From Streptomyces prunicolor NBRC 13075 (lineage in GTDB: Bacteria > Actinomycetota > Actinomycetes > Streptomycetales > Streptomycetaceae), in assembly GCF_000367365.1 (NCBI RefSeq), contig NZ_BARF01000008.1, positions 79,258 through 143,257 of the forward strand: DNA of 64,000 nt. Direction: 5' to 3'. The stretch's first letter is position 1; each line of letters begins with the position of its first letter. Below the pieces are notes generated by a model. It saw only the letters and a list, made by a program, of their open reading frames with translations. It had not been told where the DNA came from and made no database searches. The position numbers and the translations under genes were made by a program. Positions 8,527 to 16,405 of the stretch are shown here, one piece after another.

Positions 8527-9776
8527 GTCAGTGAGACGTCCAGGTTCATGAGTCGCCTGAACGCCACCCGGGGTGCCATCGCGGGGCGGCGGACCAGGGT
8601 GAGTCTCGGCAGGCGGGCGATCATACGGCTGAGCAGGGTCTGTGCCTCCAGCCGGGCCAGGGGTGCGCCCAGGCAGTAGTGGATGCCTCCGCTGAAGGCC
8701 AGGTGGGCCACTTTGCGCCGGGGGTCGAAGGAGCCGGCGTCGGGGAACCGGGCGGGGTCGCGATGGGCGGCGCCCACCATGAGGTGCACCATCTCCCCGG
8801 CCTTGACCTCGGTGTCCTCCAGGAGACAGTCCTGGGAGGCGATCCGGCTGATGACGTGGGTGGGGGAGTCGTAGCGAAGGGTCTCCTCCACGAACGCGGG
8901 GACCAGGTCCGGGTGTTCGTGGAGGAGACCCCAGCGGCCGGGTTCCTCGACCAGCAGGAGAGTCATGGTCGACAGCAGGGTCGCCGTCGTCTCCAGCGCG
9001 GCCAGCAGGACGAACAGGGCGAGGAAGTAGACGGCTTCGTCGGCCTTGTCCCGGTCCGGTTCGAGCTCGTCCCAGGTGCGTATCCAGCGGGAGACGGGAT
9101 CGTCCCCGTCCCCGGGATGTCGGCGCCGGTCGCGCACCAACTCCACGAAGTAGGCGCGCAGTTCCACCATGGCGGCGTCGGAACGGGCCAGTTGGCTGGC
9201 GTTCGGGAGCAGCTCCTGGGTGAAGACCTGGTCATGCGTCAGTTCGCGCAGCCGGGGCCAGTCCGCGCTGGGCAGCCCCAGCCAGTAGCCGACGGTGGCG
9301 ACCGGGAGTTGCTCGCCCACCAGTGCCGCGAAGTCGGCCTCCCCGTCCCGCAGGCGCTCGTGCAGCGTGTCGAGGAGTCCCTCGACGACCTGGCTCACCC
9401 GGCGGCCGAGCTGTTCGACGGTGGTGCGGTCGAAGCCGCCGGCCGACCGGCGCACCCGGGTGTGCTCCGGAGGGTTGAGCGCGGGCAGGGTCCGGCTGAT
9501 CTCCCGTGCGGAGGGGGCGCTCCAGCGCGTGCGCTCACCCTGCTTCTCCCGCCAGCTGGTGTCCGGTTCGAGCCAGACGCCGTTGCGCAGTACCTGGTCG
9601 CAGGTGCCGTAGCCGGTCACCAGGTGACCGCCCCAGGGCGCGGGGCTGACCGCGCCGCGCGCCCTGAGTTCCGCGTAGATGGGGAAGGGATCGGCCTGTC
9701 CGTCAGCCGTCCGAAGACGGGAGAACAGGGAGATGGTGGCCCGACGGTCCGATGCCGGAGTCGTGACGCTTCCCAC
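8523..9776 (-). CDS. Cytochrome P450 (canonical motifs)
   Basis: 417 aa. The GTG start at 9776 has AGAGGAG 8 bases upstream. The I-helix segment is LLAALETTATL (near residue 253), the K-helix EETLR (near 295) is intact, and the heme loop FSGGIHYCLGAPLARLE (near 355-371) holds the Cys ligand. It lies between the conservon P450 and the crotonase and overlaps the latter by 4 bases. Unlike the neighbouring conservon P450s it has the full EXXR motif, so it is likely to be the working monooxygenase of the operon. It needs a ferredoxin and reductase from elsewhere, because none is encoded here. Confidence 0.93.
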   Translation of the reverse strand: MGSVTTPASDRRATISLFSRLRTADGQADPFPIYAELRARGAVSPAPWGGHLVTGYGTCDQVLRNGVWLEPDTSWREKQGERTRWSAPSAREISRTLPALNPPEHTRVRRSAGGFDRTTVEQLGRRVSQVVEGLLDTLHERLRDGEADFAALVGEQLPVATVGYWLGLPSADWPRLRELTHDQVFTQELLPNASQLARSDAAMVELRAYFVELVRDRRRHPGDGDDPVSRWIRTWDELEPDRDKADEAVYFLALFVLLAALETTATLLSTMTLLLVEEPGRWGLLHEHPDLVPAFVEETLRYDSPTHVISRIASQDCLLEDTEVKAGEMVHLMVGAAHRDPARFPDAGSFDPRRKVAHLAFSGGIHYCLGAPLARLEAQTLLSRMIARLPRLTLVRRPAMAPRVAFRRLMNLDVSLT

Positions 9777-9865
9777 GATGGTGGCTCCTCTCTGCCAGCC
9801 GCCATCCGTACCCGTGGGGTGTTTGAATCATCCAATAACACAGTGCTTTCGTAGGGTTACTTACG

Positions 9866-11242
9866 TCACTCGCCATTCACCCAGGCCCGGAAGCGGCTGA
9901 ACATCCCGCCCTTGGGGCGCGGAGCGGCGTGCGCGGGCCGGCCGCCCATGGCCGTCTGCGGCATGCTGGCGGGCGACGGCGCGAGCTGACCGGTCGCCGG
10001 GCGGGCCGGGCGGGCCCTGGCCGCGGACGGCACCGCGCGGGGGGAGTACCGGATCGGCACCGTCACCAGCTGGCGGCTCCACGGCGCCGGCACCCAGGAG
10101 AGTTCCTTGAAGGGGACGCGCATCTCGACATCGGGCAGCCGGTTGAGCAGCGACTCGACGGCCGTGGCCGCGATCATGAACGCCGGGTCCTTGGCCGGGC
10201 ACGCGTGCGGGCCCGCGCCGAAGGCCAAGTGGGCCTTGGAGCTGAGCTGTTCGCGGTGTGCGGTCAGCTTCGGGTCGGTGTTGGCGGCCGCGAAAGATAT
10301 CAGGACCGGGTCGCCCGTGTGGAGGGTCCGGTCGCCCAACTCGACGTCCCGCGTGGGGTAGTGGGCCGCGTAGTTGGCGATCGGGGCGTAGTTCCACAGC
10401 GTCTTCACGACCGCGTCCTCGATCGGCAGGCCGTTCGGCCAGTCGTCGCTGAGGTACAGCGCGGCGCTGGTGCCGATCGAGGCCGCCAGGGGCGCGGTGC
10501 CGCCGGAGAGCAGGGTCACCAGCTGGTGCAGCACCTCCTCGTCGGTCAGCCGGGAGGAGTGCACCATCAGCTGGGTGGTGAGGTCCTCGCCGGGCTGCCG
10601 GCGTTTGAGGGCGATCAGTTCGGCGAGCGCGCCGCCCAGGGTCTCGTCGGCACCCGGGGTGCCCTGGAAGATGCCGGTGATGCCGGCGATCACCCGGTCG
10701 CCGAGCTCGGGCGGGCAGCCGAACAGTTCACCGAAGACCAGCAGGGGCAGCGGCTGGGCGTAGGCGGACATCAGCTCCGCCTGACCGAGCGCCTCCGAGC
10801 TGAACTGGCTGATCAGGTAGTCGGCCGACTGCTGCGTCAGCCGTACGATGCGGCCCTGGTCGACGGTCGCGAGGCTGTCCGTGACCGCCTGCCGCAGCCG
10901 GGCGTGCGCCGCGCCGTCGCTGAACAGGGCGTTGGGGCGGTAGCCCATCATGGGCAGGGCCGCGCTGTCCGCGGGTACCTTCCCCGCGTTCAGGTCGTTC
11001 CAGCGCCGCGAGTCCCGCACGAACAGGGTCGGGTTCTGCAGGATGTACAGACTCGCGTCGTAACTGGTCACCAGCTCGACCTCGACGTCCGGCGCGATGT
11101 CGACCGGGGCGCTGGGCCCCTGCTTGCGCAACTGGGCGTAGGTGTTCTCGGGGTCGGCGCCGAAGTCGGACCCGTACAGCGGGACGTTGCCGTGCGCGGG
11201 GCAACCGGCCGGTGCCCCGGACATGTCGAAGGGCTGTTGCAT
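9866..11242 (-). CDS. cvnE: Conservon 1 cytochrome P450 (CYP157-like) with altered EXXR
   Basis: 458 aa. The ATG at 11242 has AGGAG 5 bases upstream. The heme loop FGAGPHACPAKDPA keeps the Cys. The K-helix motif that should read E-x-x-R is KTLW, so both Glu and Arg are replaced, and the I-helix reads SGGTAPLAA without the acid-Thr pair. CYP157 enzymes of streptomycete conservons are known to lack a normal EXXR. A basic, Pro/Ala-rich C-terminal tail of about 60 residues is extra. It follows cvnD by 8 bases in the cvnABCD operon. Confidence 0.9.
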   Translation of the reverse strand: MQQPFDMSGAPAGCPAHGNVPLYGSDFGADPENTYAQLRKQGPSAPVDIAPDVEVELVTSYDASLYILQNPTLFVRDSRRWNDLNAGKVPADSAALPMMGYRPNALFSDGAAHARLRQAVTDSLATVDQGRIVRLTQQSADYLISQFSSEALGQAELMSAYAQPLPLLVFGELFGCPPELGDRVIAGITGIFQGTPGADETLGGALAELIALKRRQPGEDLTTQLMVHSSRLTDEEVLHQLVTLLSGGTAPLAASIGTSAALYLSDDWPNGLPIEDAVVKTLWNYAPIANYAAHYPTRDVELGDRTLHTGDPVLISFAAANTDPKLTAHREQLSSKAHLAFGAGPHACPAKDPAFMIAATAVESLLNRLPDVEMRVPFKELSWVPAPWSRQLVTVPIRYSPRAVPSAARARPARPATGQLAPSPASMPQTAMGGRPAHAAPRPKGGMFSRFRAWVNGE

Positions 11243-11250
11243 GCTGGCTC

Positions 11251-11811
11251 CTAGCCGAGTGAGGACAAGAGGTGCTTCACGAGCGTGATGAGTGCCTGCA
11301 TAGAGGAGTCCTGGTCACGGACGTCGCAGTGGATGACCGGGGTCTCCTCGGAGATGTTGAGTGCCTCGCACACTTCGTCCAGCGGGAACTCGTGCTTCCC
11401 CTCGAACGTGTTGACGCCGATGACGTAGGGCAGACCGAAGGCCTCGACCAGGTCGAGGATGGGGAACGTCTCCTCCAGCCGCTCGGGGTCCGCCAGGACC
11501 AGCGCCCCCAGCGCTCCCCGGGACAGCCCCTCCCACATCTGTTTGAAGCGTTCCTGCCCGGGAGTTCCGAAGATGTAGAGGACCAGGTCCTCGCCCAGGG
11601 TGAGACGCCCGAAGTCCATCGCCACGGTCGTGGTCGTCTTGTCCGGCGTCTCGGAGAGGTCGTCGAGACCCTCGCTGGCTTCGGTGATCTCCTCCTCGGT
11701 CTGGAGCGGTTCTATCTCGGAGACACTTCCGATGTACGTGGTCTTCCCGACCGCGAAGTGGCCCACGACCAGGATCTTCACGGAGCGGGAGACGTCGGGA
11801 TCCAGATACAC
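11251..11811 (-). CDS. cvnD: Conservon 1 small GTPase-like ATP/GTP-binding protein
   Basis: 186 aa from GTG at 11811; GGAG lies 9 bases upstream inside the end of cvnC. The P-loop is GHFAVGKTT (residues 17-25), with switch II/G3 FGTPGQERF (near 81-89) and NTFEGK (near 131) in the G4 position. The family is the MglA/Rab-like GTPase of conservons. It is thought to work with CvnA, CvnB and CvnC as a membrane-linked switch resembling a G-protein circuit (S. coelicolor Cvn9 studies). Its neighbours are cvnC (4-base gap) and cvnE. Confidence 0.93.
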   Translation of the reverse strand: MYLDPDVSRSVKILVVGHFAVGKTTYIGSVSEIEPLQTEEEITEASEGLDDLSETPDKTTTTVAMDFGRLTLGEDLVLYIFGTPGQERFKQMWEGLSRGALGALVLADPERLEETFPILDLVEAFGLPYVIGVNTFEGKHEFPLDEVCEALNISEETPVIHCDVRDQDSSMQALITLVKHLLSSLG

Positions 11812-11815
11812 GGGA

Positions 11816-12202
11816 CTACGCTCCGGTTCGAATTCGCATCAGGCCGTCGAGCACGGCGGTCAGCAGGACGGGGTCGTGGCGTTCGGCGTGGGGCACCGGA
11901 TTGCGCACATGGATCAGGCCGTCCTCGGCCATCTGCGCCAACAGGATGCGGACGATGCCCAGGGGCAGCCGGGTGTGGGCGGCGACCTCGGCGACCGAGA
12001 GGAAGCCGTCCGCGATCAGGTCCATGACCGTGCGGGCCTCCGGGGCCAGCGTGCGAGCGGCCGCTACGGCACCGTCCTGGGCGGTGATGATCGTGGTGTG
12101 CTCGTACTCGCTCTCCCGTGGCAGCGCGCGACCCTGCGCGATGACGAAGAGGGGGACTAATGGGGCCGTCAGTTCCAGCTCGCCGTCCAGTTCGTCACTC
12201 AT
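11816..12202 (-). CDS. cvnC: Conservon 1 DUF742 protein
   Basis: 128 aa. The ATG at 12202 overlaps the cvnB end by 8 bases. It is a DUF742 family protein with a winged-helix-like core (VMDLIADGFLSVAEVAAHTRLPLGIVRILLAQM, residues 60-92). It contains a TTA leucine codon at 12158-12160 on the minus strand, in TAPLVPL, which should make translation depend on the bldA tRNA. DUF742 proteins accompany CvnA, B and D in all conservons and probably mediate complex assembly or DNA contact; the exact role is unknown. Confidence 0.93.
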   Translation of the reverse strand: MSDELDGELELTAPLVPLFVIAQGRALPRESEYEHTTIITAQDGAVAAARTLAPEARTVMDLIADGFLSVAEVAAHTRLPLGIVRILLAQMAEDGLIHVRNPVPHAERHDPVLLTAVLDGLMRIRTGA

Positions 12203-13046
12203 CGCCCGTCCTTCCTCCGCTGGCGCCCGACCCGGCGGTCAGCGCCGGCATCGTGTCGCCCAGCCGTTCGGTGAACTCCTCGATGTCACAGCTGTGTTCG
12301 GCGGCCGCCGCGAGGAAGGCGCCCTCGCCGGCCGCGATCAGGAACACCCAGCCGTGCTCGAACTCGATGACCGTCTGCAGCCATTCGTCGTCCTGCTGTC
12401 CGCCCGCGAACGGCGCGGTCGCCCGGCTGTAGGCGTGGATGCCCGTCATGGCCGCCGAGATGGTGTCCGCGAGGTTCCTGCCGATCCCCGCGCTCGCCCC
12501 GCGCGGCAGACCGTCCGCGCCGAGCAGCAGGGCGTGCACGGCGCCCGGCACCGACGCCACCGCCTTGTCCAGCTCCGCGAGCAGGAAGACCGCCCCGCCC
12601 TCCGCGTCCCGCAGTGCCGAGGCGCGGTCCAGGGTCTGCGGCGCGTCACCGGCGGTCACCCGCGGCGGCGCCGTGAGGTTGTTGCCCAGCCGGGAGACCA
12701 GCCGGTTCATCCGGAACGAGAGCTGCTCCATGTCCACGTCGGGCTCCGCGGCGGCGGCCAGGTAGGCACCCTGCCCGGCCCCGATCAGGAACACCCAGCC
12801 GTGCTGGAACTCGATGACCGTCTGGATCCACTGCCGGTCCTGGGCCAGTCCGGCGAAGTGGGCGGTGGCCCGGCTGAGCGACTGCATCCCCGCCATGGCG
12901 GCGGAGATGGTCCGCACGTCCTGGCCGGTCAGGTCGTCGGTGGACCCGCGCGGTATGCCGTCCGCGGACAGCACCACTGCGTGCCGTGCCCGCGGCACGT
13001 TGTCCACGATGTCCTGGACCATCCAGGACAGGTCTCCTGTACTCAT
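12195..13046 (-). CDS. cvnB: Conservon 1 Roadblock/LC7 protein with two Roadblock domains
   Basis: 283 aa, about twice the usual CvnB length. Residues about 1-130 and 155-270 are two homologous Roadblock/LC7 domains: ARHAVVLSADGIPRGSTDDL against VHALLLGADGLPRGASAGI, ISAAMAGMQSLSRATAHFAG against ISAAMTGIHAYSRATAPFAG, and QTVIEFQHGWVFLIGAGQGAYLAAAAE against QTVIEFEHGWVFLIAAGEGAFLAAAAE. Single-domain CvnB normally dimerises as a GTPase-regulating partner of CvnD, so this form looks like a covalent dimer. The ATG overlaps cvnA (ATGA). Confidence 0.92.
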   Translation of the reverse strand: MSTGDLSWMVQDIVDNVPRARHAVVLSADGIPRGSTDDLTGQDVRTISAAMAGMQSLSRATAHFAGLAQDRQWIQTVIEFQHGWVFLIGAGQGAYLAAAAEPDVDMEQLSFRMNRLVSRLGNNLTAPPRVTAGDAPQTLDRASALRDAEGGAVFLLAELDKAVASVPGAVHALLLGADGLPRGASAGIGRNLADTISAAMTGIHAYSRATAPFAGGQQDDEWLQTVIEFEHGWVFLIAAGEGAFLAAAAEHSCDIEEFTERLGDTMPALTAGSGASGGRTGDE

Positions 13047-14212
13047 GCGTTTTCGGACCCTCCGGGCGTCTGGGTGTCGAAGGAGGCCGTGTCACGCGCG
13101 GTCTGCGTACCGCGCTGCAGGGCCGCCAGGCTGCCGGAGCCGCGCCGGGCACTTCGGCGGGGTGCCTGCTCCGCGCCGTTGGTGATGCTGGTGGGCGAGG
13201 TGCGGGACCCGCGCTTCGGCAGGCCGCCCGCGGTACGCGCCGACCTTCCGGTCTCCATCGGCCGGATGCTGCTCACGGGGGCCTCGGTGGCCGGCGGCAG
13301 GGTCTCCTCCATGGTCCACAGCTCCTCGGGCAGTAGGACGACGGCCCGTACGCCGCCGTACCGGGAGACACCGGTGACATCCACCGTGAAGCCGTGCTGA
13401 CGGGCGATCATCCCGATGACGGGGAAGCCGAACTTCGGCTGGGTGCCCAGCTGGGACAGCCGGGGGAGGCCCTCGCCGGACAGCAGCGCGCCGGCCCGCT
13501 GCCGGTCCTCGTCGCCCATGCCGACGCCGGCGTCGTCGATGACGATGCACAGGTTCTTCTGGGCCTGCCGGAACGTGACCTCGATCGGGGCGTCCGCCTG
13601 GGAGAAGCTGGCGGCGTTGTCGAGGAGTTCGGCGACGGCCAGGGCGACCGGCGCGACCGCGGAGGCCTTGAGGGCGATGCCGCTGGGCTGCATGATCTCG
13701 ACCCGCTGGAAGTTGCGGATCTGGCTCTGGGCGCTGCGGACCACGTCGTAGACGCTGGCGGGCTGGTTGCGGCGGCCCAGCGGGGCGCCGCACATGACGG
13801 CGATGCCCTGTGCCTTGCGGGCCATCTGGGCGTTGGCGTGGGTGATGTCCATCAGGTCGGAGAGGACCGCGTGGCCGCCGTACTCGCGCTGGACCCCGTC
13901 CAGCAGCGTGGTCTGCTCGGCGGCGAGGCTCTGCAGGAAGCGGGCGGCGCCCTTGAGGACCGACTTGGTGTTCTCCTCGGCGGCCTGCTCCGCCTCGCGG
14001 ATGACACCGTCCTGTTCGTCCCGCAGCTGGACCAAGGAGGCCTGAGCGCGGTCGAGTTCACCCTGGGCGTACCGCAGCCGCGCCTCCAGCGCGGCCTCGG
14101 ACTCCGTCTTCCTCCTCCCCAGGGCTCTGCTGCGGAGCATGAGTGCCACGACTGCGGCTATGGCTATCACCGCTATCGCAACCAGGCACCAAAGAAGCAC
14201 GTCTTGAGTCAT
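13043..14212 (-). CDS. cvnA: Conservon 1 sensor-like ATPase (HATPase_c)
   Basis: 389 aa from the ATG at 14212, preceded by AAAGG; longer in-frame extensions lack a ribosome site. One N-terminal membrane helix (VLLWCLVAIAVIAIAAVVALML, residues 5-26) is followed by a coiled coil. The C-terminal histidine-kinase-type ATP-binding domain has AVAELLDNAASFS (N box), VIDDAGVGMG (G1) and the FGFPVIGMIARQHGF region. It lacks the large extracellular sensor domain of many CvnA proteins. Its C-terminal tail is basic and Thr/Ser-rich. It is the first gene of the conservon 1 operon. Confidence 0.92.
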   Translation of the reverse strand: MTQDVLLWCLVAIAVIAIAAVVALMLRSRALGRRKTESEAALEARLRYAQGELDRAQASLVQLRDEQDGVIREAEQAAEENTKSVLKGAARFLQSLAAEQTTLLDGVQREYGGHAVLSDLMDITHANAQMARKAQGIAVMCGAPLGRRNQPASVYDVVRSAQSQIRNFQRVEIMQPSGIALKASAVAPVALAVAELLDNAASFSQADAPIEVTFRQAQKNLCIVIDDAGVGMGDEDRQRAGALLSGEGLPRLSQLGTQPKFGFPVIGMIARQHGFTVDVTGVSRYGGVRAVVLLPEELWTMEETLPPATEAPVSSIRPMETGRSARTAGGLPKRGSRTSPTSITNGAEQAPRRSARRGSGSLAALQRGTQTARDTASFDTQTPGGSENA

Positions 14213-14815
14213 GGAAACCTTTCCCGGCGCGTGGCATGCAGGCGTCGTCGAGTACGCCTTGCAGGGATCCGCAACCCGTCCGGGGGACTGCATGACTGGT
14301 CGACGCGGAGAGACGACCGCGTTCAGACTCAAGGCCTGAACAAAAGTGGATCAAGGTCGCAGACGGCGGAATGCTATCACCGTCAACCGTGATATCTGCG
14401 GCCACTCCATCGGGTTAACACGGAGTCAACATGTCGGCTGCGTAAGGGGTGTTGGCCGCGCCGGGGGGGCCGAGGCCTCCGGCGCCGGGAGGTACCGGCC
14501 TCGGCGCTCCGGTCGGGGCGGCGCGATGTCCATGATCGTCAACTGCCGTGCGGGCGGGGTGTCTTCACTGCCCGGGCAGAGGTTCGCTGGTCAGGCGGTG
14601 GGGCGGGGCGGGGCGGCGAGGCGGTTGAAGGCCGGGGAGGCCGTCGCGGGTTCGCCGTCCGGCGGCAGGAGGTGGGCTCGCTGGGTGCCGGCCGGGGATG
14701 GCCGGTTGGCGCAAGGGTGTCGGGTGCCGGGCTACGGGAGCCGGTCGGGCCGGGCAACTGCCCGGTGTGGACGAGGTGTTGGCGGTGCCGAAGGGCCGCG
14801 ACTACCGCGTGCCGC
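14213..14815. other. 603-bp intergenic region upstream of conservon 1
   Basis: No convincing gene; the open frames have no ribosome sites and are GC-bias shadows. It should contain the conservon 1 promoter (minus strand). Visible elements are the inverted repeat at 14375-14394 and a hairpin (GCCGAGGCC at 14469-14477 with GGCCTCGGC at 14497-14505) that may end transcription from the XRE gene, although it lies 310 bases past that gene's stop. Confidence 0.6.
14375..14394. promoter_or_regulatory. Inverted repeat, possible operator upstream of cvnA1
   Basis: TATCAC and GTGATA form a perfect 6-bp dyad with an 8-base spacer, about 165 bases upstream of the conservon 1 cvnA start. The local sequence is more AT-rich than its surroundings, as promoters in this genome tend to be. 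No regulator is assigned. Confidence 0.4.
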
Positions 14816-15352
14816 CTAGCGCGTGCCGTCCGGGCAGGGGAGACCGGAGACCGCTCCGTGGCCCACGGATGCCATCGCGCGGGCCATGGGTGAGGGCGGT
14901 ACTCGGCCGGGCGAACGGAAGTGACCGGTCTGCGGATCGGCCTGTGGTCGCAGTACCAAGCCGGTCAGTTCGACCGGGACGTTCAGGCCGGCGAGGAGTT
15001 CGACGATTCTGTCGATGTTCGTGAGGCGGCGGGTGCCTGTTTCCAGCATCGACATGAACGACTGACTCAGTCCGGTCAGGGTGACCATGTCGTCCTGGCG
15101 GAGGTTCCCCAGGGTTCGCACCAGCGTGCAGAGTCTCCCGAAGTCGCGCTCCGCCAGGGCGAATTGGACCTCCGGCACGTCCCAGACCCGCGCGGGCACA
15201 CGGAGCGATTCCGGTGCGGTCGCCGGCCGGCTTCGGAGACAGGCGCCGCACCTGTTCTCCTTGTTGTATCTGCTCAGTCGGCCGGCGCACTCGGCGCAGC
15301 GCCGGGTGCGCGTGGCAGCCGCGGGTATCTCGGCGGTGCGTAGTCCTGACAC
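14816..15352 (-). CDS. XRE-type regulator with N-terminal four-Cys knuckle
   Basis: 178 aa from GTG at 15352, chosen because AAGGAG ends 9 bases upstream; an ATG at 15502 would add 50 Pro/Ser-rich residues without a ribosome site. CAECAGRLSRYNKENRCGAC (residues about 16-35) is a probable zinc-binding pair of Cys-x2-Cys motifs. An XRE helix-turn-helix follows, LRQDDMVTLTGLSQSFMSMLE with a TNIDRIVELLAGLNVP helix. Streptomycete relatives often carry a long TPR C-terminus, which is absent here. It is divergent from the cupin gene, with the GTGCAC array between them. Confidence 0.8.
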   Translation of the reverse strand: MSGLRTAEIPAAATRTRRCAECAGRLSRYNKENRCGACLRSRPATAPESLRVPARVWDVPEVQFALAERDFGRLCTLVRTLGNLRQDDMVTLTGLSQSFMSMLETGTRRLTNIDRIVELLAGLNVPVELTGLVLRPQADPQTGHFRSPGRVPPSPMARAMASVGHGAVSGLPCPDGTR

Positions 15353-15368
15353 GGACTTCCACTCCTTA

Positions 15369-15393
15369 GTGAATTCCTTGCGTGAATTCCTTG
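15369..15393. repeat. 12-bp direct repeat in leader of XRE gene
   Basis: GTGAATTCCTTG occurs at 15369-15380 and 15382-15393. On the XRE mRNA this gives AAGGAAUUCAC twice at 13-base spacing, followed by the true AAGGAG ribosome site: three ribosome-site-like elements in series, or two operator half-sites. Confidence 0.75.
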
Positions 15394-15608
15394 ATGGTGC
15401 GGCCCAACTGACCGGTACCGGTGCGGGTTTACTGCCAGATGCCGGCGTTGGCGTGCTCGGGCGTTCCGGCTCCGGGGACGACCGCGGCCGTTGCATGGAC
15501 ATTGATCATGGGCGACGACTCCACCATCGGTAGGGCGCGTTCAGCGCTCCCGTAACTGCCTGGGCCTGTGAACCTAAGAGCCGTCGCACGGGCCCCGCTA
15601 GGCCGCAG

Positions 15609-15887
15609 GTGCACCATTTCGCCGCCCGCCGGTTGCCGCGGTGCACATTGGCGGCGCATGTGTTGCCGCCGTGCACCACTCCGCTTTTCCTTGTTGCCGG
15701 AATGCACCACGGCAGGGTGCATTCCGTCGCCGTTCGCTCCCGTACCGCGTCTCGCGGCTGTCCGGAACGACGGTCCGCGGTGCACCGTGGCAATGCCGAA
15801 GGACTCAACGGTGCACGGTGGCAACAAAGGGATCGACGTGATGCACCGCGGCAATGAGGAGCCGTGAAAACGGTGCACTTGTGGGCT
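15609..15887. repeat. Phased array of GTGCAC-centred elements between XRE and cupin genes
   Basis: Nine GTGCAC-type hexamers start at 15609, 15641, 15671, 15702, 15717, 15780, 15811, 15841 and 15873. Steps are 32, 30, 31, 15, 63, 31, 30 and 32 bases, close to multiples of three helical turns (or half of that). Most extend on one side to a 15-mer. Left-half copies read GTTGCCGCGGTGCAC (15632, 15662, 15693) and right-half copies read the reverse complement type GTGCACCGTGGCAAC (15780, 15811, 15841), so the whole array is roughly symmetric about 15740. No convincing gene lies in 15353-15996. Most likely this is a multi-site operator. Confidence 0.85.
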
Positions 15888-15996
15888 GGCGGGGCTCGCG
15901 TGACGGCTCATATGTTCCCAGGGCCAGGCGGCCCCGTGAGTCGGCCGCCCGCCGGTGGGAACCGACCCCGGCCGCACACCAACGTGAAGGAACAGC

Positions 15997-16329
15997 ATGC
16001 TTCCTGGTTTCAGCGTCACCTCGGCACACGACGTGCCCGCGACCGCCCTGACCGAATTCATCACCGTCAAGACGATCAAGGAAGCCACTCCGGACGATCC
16101 CTCCGTCATCCAGGAGTACGTCATGGCCCCGGGCGCCAACGCCGGTGAGGATCCGCATCACCGGTGGGAGCATCTGGTCATCCTGGACGGCGAGTTCCAC
16201 GACGGTCACGCCGCCTGGCCGAAGGGCTCGGTCATCTCGGGCCGGCCCGGGAGCGTGCACTACCCGAGTTCGGCGGTCGGCTGCCGGTTCCTCGCGTTCT
16301 TCCCGCACGGGTTGGGCGAGGCCGCCTGA
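15997..16329 (+). CDS. Small cupin-domain protein
   Basis: 110 aa. The ATG at 15997 has AAGGA 8 bases upstream. It is a single cupin barrel: EDPHHRWEHLVILDGEFHDGHAAWPKGSVISGRPGSVHYPSS, with His residues at the first cupin motif and the PxGSxH-like second motif, probably metal-binding. It resembles ChrR-type cupins of sigma/anti-sigma systems and small isomerase-like cupins; the substrate is unknown. It sits 119 bases downstream of the last GTGCAC element and 76 bases upstream of cvnA2, and may be read into conservon 2. Confidence 0.82.
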   Translation: MLPGFSVTSAHDVPATALTEFITVKTIKEATPDDPSVIQEYVMAPGANAGEDPHHRWEHLVILDGEFHDGHAAWPKGSVISGRPGSVHYPSSAVGCRFLAFFPHGLGEAA

Positions 16330-16405
16330 CCGCACTCCACAGCTGCCGTCCCGGCTCCGTCCCCGGTTCCCTCGCTCCCTCCCTCCCGAGAATGGCGCAC
16401 CCCTT

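Noticed and set aside
14346..14819. A 157-codon plus-strand frame in the intergenic region upstream of conservon 1
   Set aside because: No ribosome site, low-complexity Gly/Arg/Ala composition, and no family resemblance.
15609..15887. CRISPR array interpretation of the ~31-bp periodic repeats
   Set aside because: The repeated unit is only 6-15 bases, occurs in both orientations, overlaps at 15693-15715, and the intervening DNA is about 15 bases. No cas genes are nearby.
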